In this document: positions 20,858 through 25,088 of the stretch, one piece after another
Layout of the letters: each line of letters starts with the position of its first letter
Position numbering within the stretch: the first letter of the stretch is position 1
Source: a virus
IMG/VR virus record: IMGVR_UViG_3300037847_000274
Span: 1-25,088 of that record
Strand: one strand, 5' to 3'
Length of the DNA stretch: 25,088 nucleotides
Notes under the pieces: generated by a model
What the model was told of the DNA's origin: nothing
The model's input: the letters and a program-made list of their open reading frames with translations, nothing else
Databases searched by the model: none
Program-made: the position numbers and the translations under genes

Positions 20858-21703
20858 ATGCCATTCGATTATACTACAGACTTTGTACCAACAACCTTAG
20901 ACTTTGAAATAGAGTTTGAACCTACCAAGTTCAAAGACAAGAAGTACGTTATCAATGCCGATACAGGTGAATACCTTGGTATTGTTGGCAAAGACTTCAA
21001 GTGTGCGAACCACGGTGATTTCTTTAGACGTGTACAGCAAACACTCACAGAGACTCTACGTCCAGAGGATACCATGAACGCTACCTACAAGTGGCGTAGA
21101 GCACGAGGTGATGCATGGGCTATGCTTGACATTACCTTACCTGATATGCAGGTGGATATCGAGACAGATAGACACACAACTACGATTGGTAATCGTATCA
21201 TATCATTACATGGTATTGATGGCTCTTGTTCTAACCAAGTATTCTTTGGTCAGATAGATTTCTTTTGTACCAACGGTATGATCCGTGGTGAATACGATAA
21301 GATCCGCAAGAAGAATACTTCTAACTTTACGTTAGATGGTTTCATCAACGAGCTACAGAACTCTCGTAGAGACTTCTACGAAGAGACTGCCAAGATGAAA
21401 GTCTGGGCTAAGACTGACCTCAAGTATGTAGATGTGGAAGCATTGCTAGAAGCAATGATACCATCCAAGAGAAAAGCACAGAGGATGTTCGAACTCTATA
21501 ACATAGAGAGACAGACTCGTGGTGCTAACAAGTGGGCACTGTACTCAGCCTTCACGAACTATGCATCATATGCAGATGAACGTAACGGCTTCAAACTACG
21601 TGACACTGGCAACGATACTCAGGCTGTATCTATGTTCTCAAGAGAACAAGAGGTATCTAAATGGGTATCAGACAACCGCTTCACTCAGCTACAAGCTGCA
21701 TGA
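20858..21703 (+). CDS. DUF932 family phage/plasmid protein
   Basis: 281 aa from the ATG at 20858, preceded by GGAAGGAG; an upstream in-frame GTG at 20828 lies inside repeat R6 and is rejected. The segments KKYVINADTGEYLGIVGKDF, ANHGDFFRRVQQTLTET and GSCSNQVFFGQIDFFCTNGM are the DUF932 (TIGR03299-like) signature. The family is common on phages and plasmids; its biochemical role is not established. It directly follows the GP88-like gene, and a gap with a promoter follows. Confidence 0.8.
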   Translation: MPFDYTTDFVPTTLDFEIEFEPTKFKDKKYVINADTGEYLGIVGKDFKCANHGDFFRRVQQTLTETLRPEDTMNATYKWRRARGDAWAMLDITLPDMQVDIETDRHTTTIGNRIISLHGIDGSCSNQVFFGQIDFFCTNGMIRGEYDKIRKKNTSNFTLDGFINELQNSRRDFYEETAKMKVWAKTDLKYVDVEALLEAMIPSKRKAQRMFELYNIERQTRGANKWALYSAFTNYASYADERNGFKLRDTGNDTQAVSMFSREQEVSKWVSDNRFTQLQAA

Positions 21704-21714
21704 GGTGGTAGTTT

Positions 21715-21726
21715 CCCCTCTGTCAT
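21715..21726 (+). repeat. CCCCTCTGTCAT element, second copy
   Basis: Identical to 17151-17162. Both copies follow a GGTGGTA (here four bases upstream, there 30) and both precede regions with few or no codons. This copy lies 35 bases before the promoter at 21761. Confidence 0.4.
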
Positions 21727-21760
21727 ATCCAAACTTTTTCTGTATTTGTAGTATTGGGTA

Positions 21761-21788
21761 TTGACATTGGGGGAACTTACTATATTAC
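21761..21788 (+). promoter_or_regulatory. Rightward promoter
   Basis: Perfect TTGACA (21761-21766), 16-base spacer, TATTAC (21783-21788) followed by TTAAA. Same 16-base spacing as the two strong leftward promoters. It lies in the 116-base gap after the DUF932 gene and would serve the gene at 21820 onward, including the integrase. Confidence 0.55.
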
Positions 21789-21819
21789 TTAAACCATTCA
21801 CAAGCATAAGGAGTAAAAA

Positions 21820-22047
21820 ATGTTTGTATTATTCGCAACTAAACCAACTCAAGACGGATGCAAAGGTTTCCGTTTCAACTTCCTTGGCATCAAGGGTATC
21901 TACCGTAAGCGTAGTATTATCAATCGTGGTTGGACTATCGAAAGAGGTAAGTGTATGACTAACATACATCTGGGTAAACGATCTGTTTATATAGAGCGTA
22001 AACCTAATCGTACCTCTGTGCGTAAGCTACATCATTTCGCAGGTTAG
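21820..22047 (+). CDS. Small basic early protein
   Basis: 75 aa: MFVLFATKPTQDGCKGFRFN, FLGIKGIYRKRSIINRGWTI, then a basic end. Net charge is strongly positive, so nucleic-acid contact is possible, but no motif is recognised. AAGGAGTAAAAA precedes the ATG. The next gene begins one base after its stop. Confidence 0.6.
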   Translation: MFVLFATKPTQDGCKGFRFNFLGIKGIYRKRSIINRGWTIERGKCMTNIHLGKRSVYIERKPNRTSVRKLHHFAG

Positions 22048-22048
22048 T

Positions 22049-22315
22049 ATGCAGAAGTTTTACTATGTAGTTGAACTATATGTAGATGAACTAAACGAGT
22101 GCCTCATTATGAGGTGCTCGACCTGTGAAGGTGCAGATCATATTTGTGGTTTACTAAACGAGGCTTTCCCCGAAGCCGTGTTTGATGTTTGGGATAGCGA
22201 ACCAGTGTTGGCTATGAGAGACTATGACCCAGAAAGATATCAGGAGATAAAAAATGTCTTGACTTCTAGGCCAACTCGACCACAACTAATAGTTATCGAA
22301 GGAGGCAAAAGGTAA
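22049..22315 (+). CDS. Small acidic protein, unknown
   Basis: 88 aa: YYVVELYVDELNECLIMRCS, TCEGADHICGLLNEAFPEAV, FDVWDSEPVLAMRDYDPERY. Alternating strand and helix with four Cys, of which two (CSTC) are close together. The DNA for residues 14-22 forms a ten-base-pair stem CGAGTGCCTC/GAGGTGCTCG with two G-U pairs. The stop overlaps the next ATG (TAATG). Confidence 0.6.
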   Translation: MQKFYYVVELYVDELNECLIMRCSTCEGADHICGLLNEAFPEAVFDVWDSEPVLAMRDYDPERYQEIKNVLTSRPTRPQLIVIEGGKR

Positions 22316-22515
22316 TGTACCTTGTCGAAATCACACATAATGACGAGACAATATGCAAATCCTATCAGGATTTACTATCTGATAGTGTTGATATTGCTAA
22401 TCAATCTTCTTACAAGGGGTGTCTTGTTCGTATCTACGAATGTATACAAGGACTAGACGCTTACGAAAAGATTACGAAAGTATTATCTTGGGAAGATGAT
22501 GGTGTCAGAACATAA
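22315..22515 (+). CDS. Small acidic protein, unknown
   Basis: 66 aa: MYLVEITHNDETICKSYQDL, LSDSVDIANQSSYKGCLVRI, YECIQGLDAYEKITKVLSWE. A short alpha/beta domain with no recognised family. Its ATG overlaps the previous stop, and GGAGG is seven to eight bases upstream inside the preceding gene. A long hairpin follows its stop. Confidence 0.6.
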   Translation: MYLVEITHNDETICKSYQDLLSDSVDIANQSSYKGCLVRIYECIQGLDAYEKITKVLSWEDDGVRT

Positions 22516-22521
22516 AAAATA

Positions 22522-22554
22522 ATAACAAGGTATTGTTTTACAGTGCCTTGTTAT
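22522..22554. terminator. Long hairpin before the integrase
   Basis: A 14-base-pair stem (ATAACAAGGTATTG paired with CAGTGCCTTGTTAT, two G-U in the plus-strand RNA) with loop TTTTA. In the rightward direction no T-run follows. In the leftward direction the stem is followed by ATTTTTT, so it could stop antisense transcription. It may instead insulate integrase expression. Confidence 0.5.
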
Positions 22555-22579
22555 GTTACCATTAGCTTTGGGGAATGCG

Positions 22580-22660
22580 ATGGAATACGATTGGTGGAAT
22601 AGCATGTCGTATGTGGATGATCCGCATGACGATTGCACACACTGGGTAGGAAAGATATGA
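22580..22660 (+). CDS. 26-aa mini-gene coupled to integrase
   Basis: MEYDWWNSMSYVDDPHDDCT and six more residues, acidic and Trp/Asp/His-rich. GGGG lies nine bases before the ATG, and its TGA overlaps the integrase ATG (ATGA). The arrangement suggests a leader peptide tying integrase translation to its own, though a chance frame is not excluded. Confidence 0.4.
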   Translation: MEYDWWNSMSYVDDPHDDCTHWVGKI

Positions 22661-23739
22661 GATACACAGAAAAAGTAAAATTAAAATCTGGTTTGGTGTG
22701 GCGATTTACCCCACCTCAAGCTGCTATAGATGCAGGTGTTGTATCACGTCAGACCTTTCACGATGGAAGGACTGCAAGGTATGAAATACCTAGACTGATA
22801 CAGAAGGTAGACGATTTCCGTAGTGGAAAAATTGTCGCAGGAAATATTGGTGCGACCAGTACAATACTACAAGTATATAAATATTATATTAGTACTAATA
22901 ACTTTAGGTCTTTAGCTTACAGTTCTCAAAGACAGTACGAATATTCTATGAACTCTATTAGTAATACTATTATTGGTGGTAGGACTTTAGGTTCTATTAA
23001 GGTTGAAGACCTTAATGCTTTTCATTGTTCGCAAGCTTACGAGGCTTGGGTCATTGGCGGTAGTACAGCCAAAGCTAACCAACTATCTAGGGTTTTATCT
23101 GTACTACTAAACTATTGCATATCTTTAGATATCATAGACCATAATCCTCTTTCGAAGATTAAAAAGAAAAAGCATCAGCCTGTCTCAGAGGTATGGACTC
23201 AGGAGCAGGTAGAATTATTTCTAGACACTGCATTCTCTAAGTGGGAATGGAGAGCTATTGGTCTTGTCGTATTACTCTGTTACGAGTGGGCACAAAGACC
23301 TAACGATATACGATTACTGAAGTGGGATGCCTTGGATATGGATAAATCCGTGGTAACTATTACTCAGACAAAACGTGGTGCTACTGTACAACTACCTATC
23401 TCTAACGAGATAAAGCAGATGCTCTCTGACCAGAGAAAGGATTGGGACTTCCAAGAGTATGTAATACCTTATCAGAGGCCATCAGACGGGGCATACAGAC
23501 CCCTAACGAGATCTCATATATCCCTATATGCAAACAGGGTAAAAGAGAACTGTGGACTACCAAAATTTTTGAAGGTTGGTAACCTCAGAAAGAGTGGGAT
23601 TGTTGAGATGATTGACTCTGGTGTAGACCATTTACAGATCATGTCTGTCACTGGTCACCAGAACATATCGTCACTCAATCCGTATCATAAACACACACTT
23701 GATGCTGCTACTTCAGCATTGGAAAGGAGAAAGAAATGA
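22657..23739 (+). CDS. int: Tyrosine-recombinase phage integrase
   Basis: 360 aa from the ATG at 22657 (TAGGAAAG before it). The N-terminal part carries the arm/core-binding region (YKYYISTNNFRSLAYSSQRQ and the helices to residue 165). Catalytic positions: Arg214 in WAQRPNDIRLLKW, Lys239 in TQTKRGAT, Arg311 in GNLRKSG, His334 in VTGHQN and Tyr343 in NPYHKHT. The first box-II His of the usual HxxR motif is replaced by Gly308. It should integrate the phage into the host chromosome, so the phage is probably temperate; attP is not identified. The next gene overlaps by four bases. Confidence 0.88.
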   Translation: MRYTEKVKLKSGLVWRFTPPQAAIDAGVVSRQTFHDGRTARYEIPRLIQKVDDFRSGKIVAGNIGATSTILQVYKYYISTNNFRSLAYSSQRQYEYSMNSISNTIIGGRTLGSIKVEDLNAFHCSQAYEAWVIGGSTAKANQLSRVLSVLLNYCISLDIIDHNPLSKIKKKKHQPVSEVWTQEQVELFLDTAFSKWEWRAIGLVVLLCYEWAQRPNDIRLLKWDALDMDKSVVTITQTKRGATVQLPISNEIKQMLSDQRKDWDFQEYVIPYQRPSDGAYRPLTRSHISLYANRVKENCGLPKFLKVGNLRKSGIVEMIDSGVDHLQIMSVTGHQNISSLNPYHKHTLDAATSALERRKK

Positions 23740-24245
23740 ACAGATTTCTTATCAACTATACACCAGACCTTATTGCCGCAGACCTATGCGATAAGCATGT
23801 AGTAAAGATGCCACTCGAAGAAGCACAGATGCTATGCACTGTGGTACGTAAGTACAATAACGAGTATGCAGATGAGCATGAATTGTATCGTGCTGTACAT
23901 CAGAAGCATCCATGTACTATCTGGGCAGGTATGACTAGTGGTAATTATAATTTTGCCCTTGGCATGTTTGATGCTATGTGTACCGAGTATAGATACAGAT
24001 ACGGTAGAACACATGCTTCCTATAGGTTGTATGACGCTTTAAAAGATGCAGAGAAGTATGTACCCGAAGGTACAATGACCCCACACCCTGAATGCTTCAG
24101 TGAACATACGCATCTGAAGTCTGGTAAGGATTGGCCTATTGTAAGCTATCGTCAGTTCTACAAAACAAAACAAGACAGGTTCAAAATGGTGTGGACTAAG
24201 CGACCTGTACCCTATTGGTTTGAAGATGCATATCATGCCGTATAA
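23736..24245 (+). CDS. Conserved aquatic-virus protein, CDKHVVKM type
   Basis: 169 aa. FLINYTPDLIAADLCDKHVV, KMPLEEAQMLCTVVRKY, HPCTIWAGMTSGNYNFALGM, and a C-terminal FKMVWTKRPVPYWFEDAY. I recall this pattern (CDKHVVKMxLExAQML ... HPCxxWxxxSxxNYxW ... RPxPxWF) in many marine phages and giant viruses, where it is sometimes annotated as a pyrimidine-dimer DNA glycosylase. Similarity to T4 DenV is not evident to me, so I leave the activity open. It overlaps the integrase stop and is thus expressed with it. Confidence 0.65.
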   Translation: MNRFLINYTPDLIAADLCDKHVVKMPLEEAQMLCTVVRKYNNEYADEHELYRAVHQKHPCTIWAGMTSGNYNFALGMFDAMCTEYRYRYGRTHASYRLYDALKDAEKYVPEGTMTPHPECFSEHTHLKSGKDWPIVSYRQFYKTKQDRFKMVWTKRPVPYWFEDAYHAV

Positions 24246-24363
24246 AAATAAACACGTAGGCTATGATGACGATGGTAAGATCCTGATCATAGCCACAAAC
24301 AAAAGGATAGTCATTGACTATATGAAAAGTGTAACAAGTAAAAAGGAGAATACAGATGCCTAA
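24235..24363 (+). CDS. Small overlapping early gene
   Basis: 42 aa: MPYKNKHVGYDDDGKILIIA and TNKRIVIDYMKSVTSKKENT. It fills the gap between the 169-aa gene (11-base overlap) and the zinc-ribbon gene (eight-base overlap). The ribosome binding site is weak (GAAG). The strand-rich sequence and exact packing favour a real gene. Confidence 0.45.
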   Translation: MPYKNKHVGYDDDGKILIIATNKRIVIDYMKSVTSKKENTDA

Positions 24364-24550
24364 GTGTGAAAACTGTGGTGATGAAGAAGAAGCGCTACAC
24401 TATACAGAATGGAATAATGGCACAGATTGTGGTGATTTGTGTGAAGTATGTGCAGAAATGTTTATAAATATGGAGGATGATGATGAAGATGATTTTGACG
24501 AATGGTATACTAAAAAAGGAGGAAGCTCATGCGGTATGAGGTTAGAGTAG
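24356..24550 (+). CDS. Small acidic zinc-ribbon-like protein
   Basis: 64 aa. CENC at residues 4-7 and CEVC at 29-32 make a four-Cys zinc site, with an extra CGD Cys at 25; a very acidic stretch MEDDDEDDFDEW follows. AAAAGGAGAATACAG precedes the ATG. It may be a protein-interaction or transcription-modulating factor; the target is unknown. Confidence 0.65.
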   Translation: MPKCENCGDEEEALHYTEWNNGTDCGDLCEVCAEMFINMEDDDEDDFDEWYTKKGGSSCGMRLE

Positions 24551-24693
24551 AAATCTCCGAGCTTGTCGAGGCCGACAGTCCGAAGGAGGCACAGCAAAAG
24601 TTCATGGAGAACTTTGAGTATGCTGACGTAAAGTATGGAACGTGGCACGTTGAGCCTGATGACGTTGAACCAATGGAGGGACCAGATGCCTAG
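24529..24693 (+). CDS. Small acidic early protein
   Basis: 54 aa: MRYEVRVEISELVEADSPKE, AQQKFMENFEYADVKYGTWH and an acidic end. AGGAGG six bases before the ATG is a strong ribosome binding site. It overlaps both neighbours in other frames. The 'YEVRVxxxxxVEADSPKEAxxKF' start is a common pattern of small phage proteins. Confidence 0.65.
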   Translation: MRYEVRVEISELVEADSPKEAQQKFMENFEYADVKYGTWHVEPDDVEPMEGPDA

Positions 24694-24874
24694 AAGAGTT
24701 ATACCATCTAAAGTATTTAGACATTGGGCTAATTGCTTTGCAGATGGTACACTGGATGATGACTATGCACCAGAGTTAGCAGAGCTACTAATGCTATTAG
24801 CTGCGAATGCAGAGTTTAATGATGAAATGAGAAAGACCTACGGTGGTGATTATTATGCGAGTACCTACCATTAA
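24686..24874 (+). CDS. Small early protein, unknown
   Basis: 62 aa from the ATG at 24686, preceded by GGAGGG: MPRRVIPSKVFRHWANCFAD, GTLDDDYAPELAELLMLLAA. An amphipathic helix dominates the middle. An earlier in-frame ATG (24635) lies deep inside the preceding gene and lacks a ribosome binding site. Confidence 0.6.
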   Translation: MPRRVIPSKVFRHWANCFADGTLDDDYAPELAELLMLLAANAEFNDEMRKTYGGDYYASTYH

Positions 24875-24992
24875 AATTAATCCTGTTGCAAAAGCTGTAA
24901 GACAACCTAAGTTTAAGCAACAGGTCATACCTGATAAGAAGAAACCTAAACCTCTGCGAAAGCAGAAGCATAAAGGAAAGGATGCTGAATGA
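24855..24992 (+). CDS. Small basic early protein
   Basis: 45 aa: MRVPTIKINPVAKAVRQPKF, KQQVIPDKKKPKPLRKQKHK. Very basic and probably disordered; nucleic-acid contact is plausible. It overlaps the previous gene by 20 bases and the next ATG by four (ATGA). GGTGGTG is a modest ribosome binding site. Confidence 0.55.
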   Translation: MRVPTIKINPVAKAVRQPKFKQQVIPDKKKPKPLRKQKHKGKDAE

Positions 24993-25088
24993 AACTATAC
25001 AGAAACAGCAATGGTGTATGGGCAGGTACACAAGCCGATGCACGTAAGATGTGTGGCAAAGACTACATGTCTGTCGATGTACCAGTAG
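24989..25088 (+). CDS. 5' part of a rightward gene at the window edge
   Basis: MKLYRNSNGVWAGTQADARK followed by MCGKDYMSVDVPV, open at the right edge. It starts in an ATGA overlap with the preceding gene, with AAGGAAAGG about 11 bases upstream. The 'VWAGTQADARK' stretch suggests a small phage protein seen near replication genes, but too little is present for a call. Confidence 0.5.
   Translation, partial: MKLYRNSNGVWAGTQADARKMCGKDYMSVDVPV

Noticed and set aside
1-25088. tRNA or rRNA genes
   Set aside because: No cloverleaf with a T-loop GGTTCRA and matching acceptor stem was found; GGTTCAAAT near 16472 is inside a coding gene.
1-25088. Avoidance of CGCG
   Set aside because: I saw no CGCG either, but CpG-rich tetramers are rare in such AT-rich DNA, so without a model-based count this is not claimed as selection.

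Overview
The window is a contiguous piece of a tailed double-stranded DNA phage (or an integrated copy), most likely a marine podovirus-like phage of an alphaproteobacterium. The evidence is the gene order (small terminase, large terminase, portal, scaffold, major capsid), the many small lysine-rich 'KGG' proteins of a type I associate with marine phage genomes, a low-GC base composition, an alphaproteobacterial-style DUF1127 mini-gene and a tyrosine integrase. No DNA polymerase, primase or tail-fibre gene is present, so the genome continues past both edges. The host assignment is inference; no gene names it.

Layout. Positions 1-16.69 kb hold a tightly packed leftward (minus-strand) block. 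In transcription order it has an unknown 78-aa gene, an EF-hand membrane protein, a two-helix holin-like protein, an M15 endolysin, about ten small basic or secreted proteins, an outer-membrane-barrel-like protein, a DUF1127 protein, a 24-aa Cys-rich peptide, terminase small and large subunits, portal, a 1439-aa polyvalent protein, scaffold and major capsid protein. Two near-identical promoters (TTGACA-N16-TATAACTAAGG) sit at the head of the block and just before the capsid gene; a weaker relative lies before the DUF1127 gene. Positions 16.7-17.6 kb are a non-coding divergent region: first extremely AT-rich, then full of small hairpins. Positions 17.6-25.1 kb are a rightward block of mostly small early-type genes: unknowns, a GP88-like Cys-rich protein, a DUF932 protein, the integrase, a conserved 'CDKHVVKM' protein and a string of overlapping mini-genes.

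Most interesting signals. (1) A 21-bp near-palindrome with core CGGANDTTCCG occurs six times in the same orientation between 17.48 and 20.83 kb, in the leader of six early genes. (2) From about 17.15 to 18.63 kb, coding and non-coding DNA alike is tiled with short, mostly perfect hairpins (stem 5-8, loop 2-5); the first early gene alone carries about twenty. The pattern thins but continues to about 21.65 kb. (3) In two early genes the Shine-Dalgarno GGA is the loop of such a hairpin, directly before the start codon. (4) I found no CCWGG site in the whole 25 kb although CCAG/CCTG tetramers are common, and Pro-Gly codon pairs use CCG-GG or CCC-GG, which suggests selection against an EcoRII/Dcm-type site. 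Together these suggest an early region under an unusual nucleic-acid-structure regime, plus adaptation to a host restriction specificity. All counts were made by eye.
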